Below are positions 1-7,903 of a stretch of 32,450 nucleotides of DNA, in pieces. The first letter of the stretch is position 1, and every line of letters starts with the position of its first letter. Position numbers and translations under genes: made by a program. Below the pieces are notes generated by a model. That model saw nothing but the letters and a program-made list of their open reading frames with translations, did not search any database and was not told the origin of the DNA. The stretch spans positions 1 through 32,450 of the forward strand of contig CAMAPI010000017.1 of NCBI GenBank assembly GCA_945860065.1, given 5' to 3'. This stretch comes from Chryseobacterium gleum. Its GTDB lineage: Bacteria; Bacteroidota; Bacteroidia; Flavobacteriales_D; Crocinitomicaceae.

Positions 1-1034
1 AGCATGAATCCCGCTGGATAATCAATAGAAAAGCGTGCTCGTGAAATATTGACCACGCGATCCTCCAAGGGTTGACGCATGACTTCCAACACATCACGTT
101 TGTATTCGGGAAGTTCGTCCAGAAAAAGTACTCCGTTGTGCGCCAATGAAATTTCACCGGGTTGCGGATAGGATCCCCCGCCGATTAAACCGATGTCAGA
201 AATTGTGTGATGTGGTTTCCGAAACGGACGTTGCGTAATGAGTCCGACCGGATTTTTGATCTTACCTGCAACGCTGTGGATCTTCGTTGTTTCCAATGCT
301 TCTTCGAGGGTCATTTGCGGAAGTATAGTTGATAATCGTTTAGCTAACATCGATTTTCCGGCACCAGGAGGCCCTATAAGGATGACATTATGTGAGCCAG
401 CGGCCGCAATTTCAAAGGCACGTTTGATATTCATTTGTCCTTTCACATCGCGAAAATCATCGTCAAAAAGTTCTGTATTATGCTGAAATGATGCTAAAAC
501 ATCGACAAATGTTGGTTCCAATGTCTTTTCATCATTCATAAATGCAATTACTTCTCCAATATTCTCCACACCGAAGACGTTGATACCTTGAACAACTGCA
601 GCTTCTTGTGCATTTATTTTTGGCACAATGATTCCTTTGAAGCCTTCTATCTTCGCTTGTAGAGCAATGGGTAAAATTCCTTTTGTTGCTTGAACGGAAC
701 CATCGAGTGACAATTCACCAATCATCAAATAATCACTTAAGTGATCCGCTTTTACTTGTTCGCTGACCGCTAGAATTCCAATGGCGATGGGCAAATCGAA
801 AACGGAGCCTTCCTTACGAATATCTGCGGGAGCCATGTTTACGGTGATCTCCTTTCCAGGGAATTTAAGGTCATTGTTTTTAAAGGCAGCTTTGATGCGT
901 TGTTGACTTTCTTTGACGGAATTATCGGGTAATCCGACTAAATAAAAGTTAACGCCAATGCCTAAATTGACTTCAATCGTGATGGTTGTGGCATTGATAC
1001 CGAAGACGGTACTTGAGTAGGTTTTGACTAACAT
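1..1034 (-). CDS. yifB: YifB/ComM-family Mg-chelatase-like AAA+ ATPase, 3' end outside window
   Basis: The first 344 codons of a YifB/ComM-type protein are visible; the family is about 510 residues, so the C-terminal third lies beyond the left edge. The start ATG at 1034-1032 opens with [13 protein letters not shown], typical of the family. An N-terminal ChlI-like domain includes [13 protein letters not shown] and an IGELSLDG motif. The ATPase domain has a Walker A GPPGAGKS (about residues 221-228) and a Walker [10 protein letters not shown] (D306, E307). The visible part ends in SIDYPAGFM, just before the place where the family carries its NPCPCG motif. In naturally transformable bacteria ComM is a branch-migration helicase that helps integrate incoming DNA; in Bacteroidota the role is not established. 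It follows the Kazal/T9SS gene on the same strand after 134 bp. Family assignment is firm, function is inferred. Confidence 0.9.
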   Translation of the reverse strand, partial: MLVKTYSSTVFGINATTITIEVNLGIGVNFYLVGLPDNSVKESQQRIKAAFKNNDLKFPGKEITVNMAPADIRKEGSVFDLPIAIGILAVSEQVKADHLSDYLMIGELSLDGSVQATKGILPIALQAKIEGFKGIIVPKINAQEAAVVQGINVFGVENIGEVIAFMNDEKTLEPTFVDVLASFQHNTELFDDDFRDVKGQMNIKRAFEIAAAGSHNVILIGPPGAGKSMLAKRLSTILPQMTLEEALETTKIHSVAGKIKNPVGLITQRPFRKPHHTISDIGLIGGGSYPQPGEISLAHNGVLFLDELPEYKRDVLEVMRQPLEDRVVNISRARFSIDYPAGFM

Positions 1035-1095
1035 AAATCGAGGTTTTTTAAATTTCTCCATTTAAGTTAGTCAAATAAATGACATAAAAACAAAC

Positions 1096-1160
1096 AAAAA
1101 ACACCAAAAAAGGCAATAAATGAAGTAAAAAACACCAAAAACGTCAAAAAACACCAAAAA
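1096..1160. repeat. Three copies of a 15-bp A-rich direct repeat
   Basis: The 15-mer AAAAAACACCAAAAA occurs exactly three times, at 1096-1110, 1127-1141 and 1146-1160. The copies start 31 and 19 bp apart. They fill most of the 134-bp gap between the Kazal/T9SS gene and yifB. On the transcribed (minus) strand the unit reads TTTTTGGTGTTTTTT. No stem-loop accompanies the T-runs, so this is not a standard intrinsic terminator. Function unknown; it may simply be low-complexity DNA. Confidence 0.8.
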
Positions 1161-1168
1161 ATGAGATT

Positions 1169-1885
1169 TTAGTATTTCACGGCAATTTTCACAAAGGACT
1201 GTCCAGTTTGACGATTTTCTATGCGTAGAAAATAAGTGCCAGACGTCAAATGAGTTAAATCTATCTGTTGGTTACCCAACGTTAAATCTCTACGTAGGAT
1301 TTCTAGTCCATGTGCTTGAAAAATGGTTAATTGGATATTCGTCAAACCATTTATTTCAAACTCCATATAATCAGAGAATGGATTAGGTTGAATACCGATA
1401 AAACTCATCCAATTTTGTGTAAGTGTTGCACTCGTGCATTCACCCTCTACAAAAGACACCACTCCGCCATAGTTCAATGCTTCACAAGAATTTGAGTAGG
1501 TGATAGAATCACAGCCACAAACGGGTAAATAGACTGTTGGACACAATGCAGTTAAATCTATCAAGGAACTATCTATGCAGGCCACAAAAACGGTTGTATC
1601 TAGAATACAAGCACTATTACATTGGTACGAACTTTGGAAAAAAGAAGTGGAATAGTCTGTTCCGTTTGAACCGGTCATACTACAACCTGATAACATGACA
1701 CAACCGGAGTCACTCAAGGCCCAGCCAAGAGCCATGGCACAAGCACCGAAATCGACGCCAAGAGGAATGACAACACAGGTATCGACAAAGTCTTTTTCCC
1801 AAATTGGATTTGGTTTAATTTGCGCGGATGTATTTGTCCATGAAAACAGACAAAGTACAAGACAAAAAAACAGTGTTTTATTCAT
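1169..1885 (-). CDS. Secreted Kazal-like protein with type IX secretion sorting domain
   Basis: This 238-residue protein begins with a signal peptide (MNKTLFFCLVLCLFSW..., likely cut near residue 21). Residues 35-110 form a Cys-rich region with no function I recognise. Residues about 115-150 are a Kazal-like domain: PVCGCDSITYSNSCE followed by a closing GEC (C115, C123, C125, C134, C150). Residues about 161-238 are a T9SS type A C-terminal sorting domain, with IQPNPFSDYMEF near its start and LTSGTYFLRI near its end. The mature part has 12 Cys, an even number that suits disulfides in a secreted protein. Kazal domains usually inhibit serine proteases; whether this one does is unknown. The gene starts 3 bp after the aminotransferase stop codon, so the two are probably co-transcribed. 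Confidence 0.85.
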   Translation of the reverse strand: MNKTLFFCLVLCLFSWTNTSAQIKPNPIWEKDFVDTCVVIPLGVDFGACAMALGWALSDSGCVMLSGCSMTGSNGTDYSTSFFQSSYQCNSACILDTTVFVACIDSSLIDLTALCPTVYLPVCGCDSITYSNSCEALNYGGVVSFVEGECTSATLTQNWMSFIGIQPNPFSDYMEFEINGLTNIQLTIFQAHGLEILRRDLTLGNQQIDLTHLTSGTYFLRIENRQTGQSFVKIAVKY

Positions 1886-1888
1886 AAA

Positions 1889-3097
1889 CTATTTTTGAAG
1901 GACCTTGAAAACGGCTGTTTTCACGGCGGCGATTACTTGCTGCACTTGTTCATCCGTTAAGTTAAAATAAACGGGCAATGAAATTTCCGTTGAATATTTA
2001 TTCCATGCCTCTGGATAATCAGCCATCTGGTAGCCCAAATTTTTATACGCTGTCAAGAGTGGTAAAGGTTGAAAATGTACGTTTACGGACACATCTTGTT
2101 CGAAAATCTCTTGGATAATCGCATCGCGCTGTTCTTCGCTGACATCTGCAATTCTCAATTGGTATAAATGGTAACACGTCTGTTTGTCCGCGGTGTGATT
2201 CACCGGTATGATTGCCCAAGATGTTTGTTGGAAAGCGGCATCATAGGCTTCGAAAATCACTTTTCTGCGATCGAGGTTTTCTTGGTAACGTTCCAATTCG
2301 ATGAGTCCAATGGCTGCTTGAAGATCCGTCATGTTGCATTTGAATCCAGGCTCCAACACATCGTAACGCCACGCGCCTTTTTGTGCTTTCGCCATGGCAT
2401 CTTTGGATTGTCCATGAAGGATTTTGATACAGAATTCTTTGTAAATTTCCTCGTGGTCAAATCCGGCAGGAAGATTGAAACAAATGGCTCCACCTTCCGC
2501 AGTGGTTAGGTTTTTTACGGCGTGAAAAGAAAAAACTGTCACATCCGCAATTGCTCCGGAAACTTTTCCTTTGTAAGTGGCACCGAAACTGTGTGCCGCA
2601 TCTGCTGCGATTAATATTCTACCTAGTTTTTCTTGCTTTTCGTTCGACGCTTGGAAAATGGCACGATTCGCTTCAACGATTTGATAGATGGCATCGTAAT
2701 CACATGGATATCCAGAAATATCTACCGGCATGATTACTTTGGTGCGTTCCGTAATAGCCGCTGCGATTTTCTCATTGGAAATATTGAAATCATCTGCACT
2801 GATGTCCACCATAACAGGTGTCGCTCCCGTATGCAAAACAACATTTGCACTCGCGCAATAAGTGTACACTGGAATGATGACTTCATCTCCAGCACCAACT
2901 CCCCACCAACGTAATAAAATCTCCATTCCTGCAGTCCATGAGTTCACAGCAACGGTGGTTTGACAGCCACAGTATTCCGTGATTTTCTTTTCGAACAATT
3001 TGGTGCGGGGACCAGTCGTAATCCAACCACTTAAAAGTGCTGCAGTAACTTCATCCACGACACGTTGGTCGATGCGAGGGGGTGAGAAAGGTATCAT
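1889..3097 (-). CDS. DegT/DnrJ/EryC1/StrS-family PLP-dependent sugar aminotransferase
   Basis: The 402 residues span a full DegT/DnrJ/EryC1 aminotransferase of fold type I. These enzymes move an amino group, usually from glutamate, to a nucleotide-linked keto-sugar. The PLP-binding Lys is K195 in SFHAVKNLTTAEGG. The cofactor-contact segment is AADAAHSFGA (D166, H169). The N-terminal SGWITTGPRTKLFE and the substrate-site NSWTAGMEILL are family hallmarks. The gene is divergent from the YdeI-like gene and leads the Kazal/T9SS gene. A glycan locus begins 0.7 kb away, so it probably supplies an amino sugar for surface polysaccharide. The exact substrate cannot be told from the sequence. A promoter box lies so close to the ATG that the mRNA may be leaderless. 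Confidence 0.9.
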   Translation of the reverse strand: MIPFSPPRIDQRVVDEVTAALLSGWITTGPRTKLFEKKITEYCGCQTTVAVNSWTAGMEILLRWWGVGAGDEVIIPVYTYCASANVVLHTGATPVMVDISADDFNISNEKIAAAITERTKVIMPVDISGYPCDYDAIYQIVEANRAIFQASNEKQEKLGRILIAADAAHSFGATYKGKVSGAIADVTVFSFHAVKNLTTAEGGAICFNLPAGFDHEEIYKEFCIKILHGQSKDAMAKAQKGAWRYDVLEPGFKCNMTDLQAAIGLIELERYQENLDRRKVIFEAYDAAFQQTSWAIIPVNHTADKQTCYHLYQLRIADVSEEQRDAIIQEIFEQDVSVNVHFQPLPLLTAYKNLGYQMADYPEAWNKYSTEISLPVYFNLTDEQVQQVIAAVKTAVFKVLQK

Positions 3098-3101
3098 AAA
3101 A

Positions 3102-3135
3102 CAAAGTTACTTTTAATATTGTAAACTCACTTCAA
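3102..3135 (-). promoter_or_regulatory. Candidate Bacteroidota promoter for the aminotransferase gene
   Basis: On the minus strand a TTG (3135-3133) is followed after 23 nt by TAACTTTG (3109-3102). This fits the TTG-N17-23-TAnnTTTG pattern known for Flavobacteriia. Only 4 nt separate the box from the ATG at 3097, which puts the predicted transcription start at or next to the start codon. Confidence 0.5.
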
Positions 3136-3169
3136 CCAACGGATCGTTTTCCATCGCTGCCGTTTTACT

Positions 3170-3177
3170 TACTTTTG
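3170..3177 (+). promoter_or_regulatory. Candidate -7 box upstream of the YdeI-CDGSH gene
   Basis: TACTTTTG matches TAnnTTTG and ends 15 nt before the ATG at 3193. I see no convincing -33 TTG at 17-23 nt upstream. It is divergent from the aminotransferase promoter in the same 95-bp gap. Confidence 0.4.
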
Positions 3178-3192
3178 TAAAAACACATTTCC

Positions 3193-3831
3193 ATGAGAAA
3201 CGAAAAAGTAGATGATTTCTTAGCAGTTCAAAAAAAATGGCAAGCGGAATTAACAAAATTGCGCGTGATTGCCTTGGATTGTCATTTGGAAGAAGGTTTT
3301 AAATGGATGCATCCGTGCTACATGTTTCAAGGAAAAAATATTTGTTTGATCCATGGATTTAAGGAATATGTTGCCATCATGTTCATGAAGGGTTCATTGT
3401 TGCAAGACTCGGAAGGAATCTTATATCAGCAAACAGATCAAGTTCAGTCAGGCCGACAAATTCGTTTTACAAATATCCAAGAAATAGAGGAAATTGAAGC
3501 CACCTTGAAACACTATATTTTCGAAGCCATCGAAGTGGAAAAAGCTGGATTAAAAGTGGCAATGAAAGCTCATGAAGCGTATGAAGTGGTCGAAGAGTTT
3601 CAAGCTAAACTCGATACAGACGAAAACTTGAAAACGGCCTTTTTTGCCTTGACACCGGGACGACAACGCGGGTATTTACTTCATTTTTCAGGTGCGAAAC
3701 AAGCGGCTACGCGCATCAACCGAATTGAGCAAGTCCGTTCTAGAATACTCAAAGGAAAAGGATTAACTGATTGCATTTGTGGGCTTTCCAAGCGCATGCC
3801 CAATTGCGATGGATCACATAAATTTGCTTAA
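3193..3831 (+). CDS. YdeI/OmdA-like DUF1801 protein with C-terminal CDGSH iron-sulfur motif
   Basis: The 212-residue protein has three parts. Residues about 15-110 resemble DUF1801 (EEGFKWMHPCYMFQGKN, IMFMKGSLL, RQIRFTNIQEI). Residues about 125-190 resemble the YdeI/OmdA helical domain (TPGRQRGYLLHFSGAKQ, INRIEQVRSRILKGKG). The end carries CICGLSKRMPNCDGSH (C194, C196, C205, H209), which fits the CDGSH pattern C-x-C-x2-S-x3-P-x-C-D-G-S-H exactly. In CDGSH proteins these three Cys and one His bind a 2Fe-2S cluster. Only the core motif is present, not a full 40-residue zinc-finger-like domain. YdeI relatives are linked to stress or bacteriocin protection, but the biochemistry is unclear. The gene abuts the convergent GT2 gene with no spacer. 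Confidence 0.8.
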   Translation: MRNEKVDDFLAVQKKWQAELTKLRVIALDCHLEEGFKWMHPCYMFQGKNICLIHGFKEYVAIMFMKGSLLQDSEGILYQQTDQVQSGRQIRFTNIQEIEEIEATLKHYIFEAIEVEKAGLKVAMKAHEAYEVVEEFQAKLDTDENLKTAFFALTPGRQRGYLLHFSGAKQAATRINRIEQVRSRILKGKGLTDCICGLSKRMPNCDGSHKFA

Positions 3832-4845
3832 TTAACGACTCAGTTCTTTTTGTTTTTCACTTGGATTTTTCTTGAGCAAAAGAAAGTCAATCATGCCAAG
3901 TAGGTATCCAAATCCATAGCTTAAATGAATAAGTGGGAAAAGCCCGATTGTATGCAGGAAATCCTTCCAATGAAAAAGTTTTGTGGTAAAGAAAATTAGT
4001 CCGATCAAGTATAGGGACAATGGAATTAGTCCAATCATTTGCAAAACACAGGGTAAAAATAATACCAAGGGTAGTAACAACAAATAAAGCACGAATCCAG
4101 GCGGGAACAGCTGACGAATGGTAGTCATAGTTCCATGTTTTCGATTGACAAACACTTTCCAATAGCCATATTGAAAAAATTGTTTACGAAGTCCAGAAAT
4201 CTTAGCTCGCACGTAATATTTTAGGCTGATATCATGTATGAAGTAGAGTTTACCACCTGCTTTGGCTACGCGAAAATTAAAATCATCATCTTGATTTCGA
4301 ATAAGTTCTTCGTCGAAAAATCCGATTTTTTCAAATACTTCGTAAGGATACATTGGACTTGTAACGGTATCCGTAAATCCAGAAGTTTTCAGCGTGCGGA
4401 AGTTGCCAAGTCCCATTCCGAAGGCAGAGGACATCACAGCAGAGATCAATTCCCCTGTTTTGTTGATAGCAACATTGTTTATTTTCCCGCCAACGCACCA
4501 AATTTCAGAATTTTGTTGAAGTACGTCCAAACACCGCATGAGGTAATTTGGACTCAAAATATGTCTGGCCCCAACAATTTGCACAAAATCAACATGGCCC
4601 CCAGCGTGAATCCCCAAATTGAAAGCAAAGGGAGTCAGTTGTTTCGGATTGTCGATTAAATGAACATTCGAATGGAGCACAATTATGGTTTCAATAATTT
4701 CGCGTGTGCCATCATCACTCATTCCATCCACAATATAGACGTCCATTTGACAAGATTCCGGTAAAGCACAATGTAAGATAGCTTCTACACATTCTCTAAT
4801 GAATGCGCGTTCATTTCGGCAAGGAATCACGACACTTAATTTCAT
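3832..4845 (-). CDS. Family 2 glycosyltransferase with C-terminal membrane segments (ExoA-like)
   Basis: The 337-residue protein starts with a GT-A fold (MKLSVVIPCRNE), followed by VDGMSDDGT (39-47), the nucleotide-binding Asp region. A second acidic motif is RNQDDDFNFRVAKAGG (about 183-198). From about residue 250 the chain is hydrophobic, with two to four membrane segments (FVLYLLLLPLVLFLP, LIPLSLYLIGLIFF and a later stretch), as in ExoA-type transferases that build lipid-linked glycans at the inner membrane. The place where many relatives carry DxD or DAH reads VGARH (91-95), so the usual metal-binding Asp seems to be missing. It is the last gene of the minus-strand glycan operon and overlaps the preceding gene by an ATGA junction. 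Confidence 0.85.
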   Translation of the reverse strand: MKLSVVIPCRNERAFIRECVEAILHCALPESCQMDVYIVDGMSDDGTREIIETIIVLHSNVHLIDNPKQLTPFAFNLGIHAGGHVDFVQIVGARHILSPNYLMRCLDVLQQNSEIWCVGGKINNVAINKTGELISAVMSSAFGMGLGNFRTLKTSGFTDTVTSPMYPYEVFEKIGFFDEELIRNQDDDFNFRVAKAGGKLYFIHDISLKYYVRAKISGLRKQFFQYGYWKVFVNRKHGTMTTIRQLFPPGFVLYLLLLPLVLFLPCVLQMIGLIPLSLYLIGLIFFTTKLFHWKDFLHTIGLFPLIHLSYGFGYLLGMIDFLLLKKNPSEKQKELSR

Positions 4846-6068
4846 ACCTCACTCGTTTTAGGAACGGTTAAAATCTGCACGAATAGACAAATCAACATGG
4901 TGTAAAATACGATGCCGGATTGACGTTGGAGCATGCTTTCAAACAAGGAGTTTAGCATCAAACTAAACACTAAAAACAGCAGTAAATCATCTTTTCGATT
5001 CCAAGCTAAACGAATAGTGCAGCAAAGAATGGTGAGTATTAACAGTAGTCCAAGAATTCCTATTTCTGCAAAAACTTGTAGAAATTGATTGTGCGGATTA
5101 TAGTTCTTTTCGATAAGTTCCTGTTGGTTTAGGTCGACAAGTCGTTTTTGCATTTCATCCTCTAAATTCCCGAGTCCAACGCCCATCGGATGTTCTGCAA
5201 TGATTTGCCCAGTTATGGTCCAAATCACCAATCGCGCTTGATTTCCGGACATACCTTCCGGATGTTCCTTGATAAAATCGGATGGGGAACGAAGGTAATT
5301 TCCGGCAAGCTCTGCCGTGAAAGTGATGTTTCGTTTTAAGCTTGGTTGGAGTAAAAACACCAATTGAATCCCTAAGATACCAAGGATGACCATGGAGCTA
5401 AATTGCCATTTATTTAATTTCTCCCAAGCCCATTTTATAAAAAGAAGGGTGTAGAGGCCAAATAACAGAATGATTCCCGCTAAACTGGTTAGTGGAAAAT
5501 GCAAAAGGGTGAAAAAAGAGATAATAGCCAAGTAGGCATATCTTTTTGATGGATTCTTTTCAATCCGTAATTCTTGAATGAGGATGTAAATCGAAAAGGA
5601 AAGAAAAGCAGCCACGTAACTTGGGTGGTGATTGGTCGCAAAAGCTGAGGACTGAAAATAGCTGATGTCTCCCGTTTGGAAGTAGTGGAAACTGGCTTGT
5701 CCGCAATAAAAGATAGATAACACCAAGCAAGCAAGCACAAAGGACTGTAATACGGATTTTCGTTCGATCGTAAATGTAGGACGAAAGGAAAATAAAATTG
5801 GGAAAATGAGAAAGGACAACTTGTATTCCAGATAGTCCATGGCTTTATCCATATGCTGACTGGGCATACAATAAAGCACATAGAGCAGGTACAAGGCAAA
5901 AAAGGAAAAAAGAATCCAATTGAATTGAAATTTCAGTTTTTGTTTCCCGGCACCATAAATGACAACGAGTCCGAAAAGCACGATAGATGGCGAAGACATA
6001 ATTGGTATGGGAATCCAAAAGGAAACCATGAAAATCAAGGCGTAGAGGTAAATTTTCTCGAATTTCAT
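4842..6068 (-). CDS. O-antigen ligase/polymerase family membrane protein (WaaL/Wzy type)
   Basis: The 408-residue protein is very hydrophobic, with roughly ten to twelve membrane segments and a large periplasmic loop at about 245-330. The family signature of the O-antigen ligase superfamily is clear: NQARLVIWTITGQII (R279), AEHPMGVGLGN, and NPHNQFLQVFAEIGILG with H326. These loop Arg and His residues matter in WaaL ligases. The conserved HNQFLQ motif makes me lean to a ligase, or to a polymerase of the same fold; sequence alone does not decide. It starts 1 bp after the upstream GT4 gene and overlaps the GT2 gene by 4 bp, so the three are translated from one mRNA. Confidence 0.85.
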   Translation of the reverse strand: MKFEKIYLYALIFMVSFWIPIPIMSSPSIVLFGLVVIYGAGKQKLKFQFNWILFSFFALYLLYVLYCMPSQHMDKAMDYLEYKLSFLIFPILFSFRPTFTIERKSVLQSFVLACLVLSIFYCGQASFHYFQTGDISYFQSSAFATNHHPSYVAAFLSFSIYILIQELRIEKNPSKRYAYLAIISFFTLLHFPLTSLAGIILLFGLYTLLFIKWAWEKLNKWQFSSMVILGILGIQLVFLLQPSLKRNITFTAELAGNYLRSPSDFIKEHPEGMSGNQARLVIWTITGQIIAEHPMGVGLGNLEDEMQKRLVDLNQQELIEKNYNPHNQFLQVFAEIGILGLLLILTILCCTIRLAWNRKDDLLLFLVFSLMLNSLFESMLQRQSGIVFYTMLICLFVQILTVPKTSEV

Positions 6069-6069
6069 G

Positions 6070-7203
6070 TTAAGACATTAAGGCTTGATAAAACTCGAAT
6101 AGCTTTTTTTCTTCCGCTTTCCAATTGTAGGTTTCCTGAACGAGTCGTTTTCCGTTCTCGCCCATGGCTTTTGCTTCTTCTGGATGTGTTTTCAAATAAG
6201 TGATGGCTTTGGCAATAGCTTTTGGATCCGCGGGATCCACACAAATTCCACACTTGTTTTTCTCTAATAAATCGCGCCACATTGGAAAATTCGAACCAAT
6301 TACAGGGAGTCCGGCAGCCATGTATTCAAAAATTTTATTGGGTTGTGCATTCACGTGATTCGGAAACGGCAGAAAAGTAACAATTCCAGCAATGGCTTTT
6401 TGCTTGATGAGCATCGAAGTGTTTCGGTCGACGAATCCTAGTTCGTGGACATTTTCCCAACCAGCACTTTCAATCAACGTTGTTCTGAAATCAGAAGGAA
6501 TTTCTCCAGCAAGTGCTAATTGGCAGTCCGTAAACGCCATGGCATCTACGAGTTCTTTCGTTCCTCGAATGGGTGAAATCCCACCAATGAAGCACACGTT
6601 ATTTTCCTTTTGAATGCCCGTTTCGGCAATGAATTCGATTTCACTTTCGAGCGGAAAATTATTGATGTCGATGGTATTTGGATTGATTTTTTTAAATCGT
6701 TCAGCGATGAACGGAGTTGCGGCCAAGACGCCCGTAAGTCGAGCACTCATAAAATCTTCAATGATTTCTGTCAAAAAAGCAATGAGACCTTTTACAGGTA
6801 AGTACGATTTGCCACTGATTTGACGAGGAAGGTCCTCATGGGCATCGTAAATAACTTTCTTTCCACCGCGTTTTAAGCGAAAAGCAATGCGGAGTAACTC
6901 TGGATCATGGAGGTGATAAATATCTCCATTTAGTTCCAAGGCTTTTTTTCGAACTTGATTAACTGTTCGCAACATACGAGTAATCATGTTCCCTGTTCGT
7001 TTTGGAACGGAATGAACACGGACACCATCTTCTAATCTTTCATCTACTCCAGCTAAGATGAGGTGAACTTCTGCATTCGGATACTTTAAAGCAAGTGAAC
7101 GACATTCCTTTAAGAAAATGCGAACATCTCGGTCATTGTGCGCACTACTTAGGTGTACAATTTTAAGCTTTATGGGTTCAGTGTTCACAGTTGATTTGTC
7201 CAT
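6070..7203 (-). CDS. Family 4 glycosyltransferase
   Basis: The 377-residue protein has a GT-B fold. The N-terminal half has a Rossmann start (LKIVHLSSAHNDRDVR) and GDIYHLHDPELL. The C-terminal half has VCFIGGISPIRGTKELVDA and the donor-binding motif PNKIFEYMAAGLPVIGSNFP with the usual acidic residue before YMAAGLP. These features place it in GT4, retaining enzymes that use nucleotide-sugar donors in the cytoplasm. It is the first gene of the minus-strand glycan operon and diverges from the acetyltransferase gene across a 121-bp gap. Donor and acceptor are unknown. Confidence 0.88.
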   Translation of the reverse strand: MDKSTVNTEPIKLKIVHLSSAHNDRDVRIFLKECRSLALKYPNAEVHLILAGVDERLEDGVRVHSVPKRTGNMITRMLRTVNQVRKKALELNGDIYHLHDPELLRIAFRLKRGGKKVIYDAHEDLPRQISGKSYLPVKGLIAFLTEIIEDFMSARLTGVLAATPFIAERFKKINPNTIDINNFPLESEIEFIAETGIQKENNVCFIGGISPIRGTKELVDAMAFTDCQLALAGEIPSDFRTTLIESAGWENVHELGFVDRNTSMLIKQKAIAGIVTFLPFPNHVNAQPNKIFEYMAAGLPVIGSNFPMWRDLLEKNKCGICVDPADPKAIAKAITYLKTHPEEAKAMGENGKRLVQETYNWKAEEKKLFEFYQALMS

Positions 7204-7214
7204 CAGAATTCAAA

Positions 7215-7222
7215 CAAAAATA
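7215..7222 (-). promoter_or_regulatory. Candidate -7 box for the minus-strand glycan operon
   Basis: On the minus strand TATTTTTG fits TAnnTTTG and ends 11 nt before the GT4 start codon at 7203. I find no TTG at the right distance upstream. In the opposite direction TATCTTCG at 7299-7306 is a weaker match before the acetyltransferase gene. The rest of the 7204-7324 gap shows nothing else I can name. Confidence 0.35.
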
Positions 7223-7324
7223 CTGATTTTATGCGTTGAATGAATCGGATCTTTTTTGTGAGTACTTGTGACGATGGAATGAAGTAGGAAAATTTCATTA
7301 TCTTCGCTAGGCAATCAAAATCAT

Positions 7325-7903
7325 ATGTTGGGCAAACAAAAATTTATTGACAAAGTACTGAGGCGATTTTTTTTATTGTTTCGTCCAGCGATGAACGGTC
7401 GAATTTTTGACAAGGATGGAAAGCGCATCGAAAAGACGCGTATTTCCAATACAACGTACATTGATCATCCACACTGTTTGACTGTCGGACCAAATGTATT
7501 TATCGGACATTACAATTACTTGGAAGCGAGCAACGGAATCACGATTGAAGAAGGCTGTCAACTCACTACGTTTATCAATATCACTTCTCATTCTAGTCAT
7601 ATGTCCATTCGTTTATACGGAAAGCATTATGGTGAGACAGAGATGAAAGGATATGAGCGGGGAGAGGTGCACATCGGTAAATACACGTTTATCGGTCCAC
7701 ATTCCACGATTATGCCAAAAACGAAAATAGGTAAAGGTTCAATCGTCTCAGCCTACAGTTACGTGCGCGGAGAATTTCCCGATTTTTCCATCATCTCTGG
7801 GAATCCAGCGAAAGTTACTGGCGATACCCGCAACATAGATGAACGTCAAATGCGGCAACACCCTGAGTTAAGAGCGTATTATGATGAGTGGACCAAAGAG
7901 TAA
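7325..7903 (+). CDS. Left-handed beta-helix acyltransferase (WbbJ/LbetaH family)
   Basis: The 192-residue protein has hexapeptide-repeat turns of a left-handed beta-helix: LTVGPNVFIGHYNYLEA, ITIEEGCQLT, VHIGKYTFIGPHSTIMPKT, KIGKGSIVSAYSYV. It ends in ISGNPAKVTG, the classic cap of sugar O- or N-acetyltransferases of the maltose/galactoside type. The His-containing loop SHSSHMS (about residue 91) may supply the catalytic base. It likely acetylates a sugar of the surface glycan. It is the first gene of the plus-strand operon, and its last 23 bp overlap the polymerase-like gene, which suggests translational coupling. Confidence 0.85.
   Translation: MLGKQKFIDKVLRRFFLLFRPAMNGRIFDKDGKRIEKTRISNTTYIDHPHCLTVGPNVFIGHYNYLEASNGITIEEGCQLTTFINITSHSSHMSIRLYGKHYGETEMKGYERGEVHIGKYTFIGPHSTIMPKTKIGKGSIVSAYSYVRGEFPDFSIISGNPAKVTGDTRNIDERQMRQHPELRAYYDEWTKE

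Noticed and set aside
238-486. Short plus-strand ORF inside the yifB gene
   Set aside because: Antisense shadow of a clearly conserved ATPase domain including Walker A.
1070-1083. Inverted repeat GTCA-N6-TGAC upstream of yifB as an operator
   Set aside because: Only 4 bp per arm and no known regulator site matched; expected by chance in AT-rich DNA.
7204-7324. Possible hairpin ATTCAA/TTGAAT in the divergent glycan promoter gap
   Set aside because: Short AT-rich arms about 24 nt apart; no support as a structured RNA or operator.
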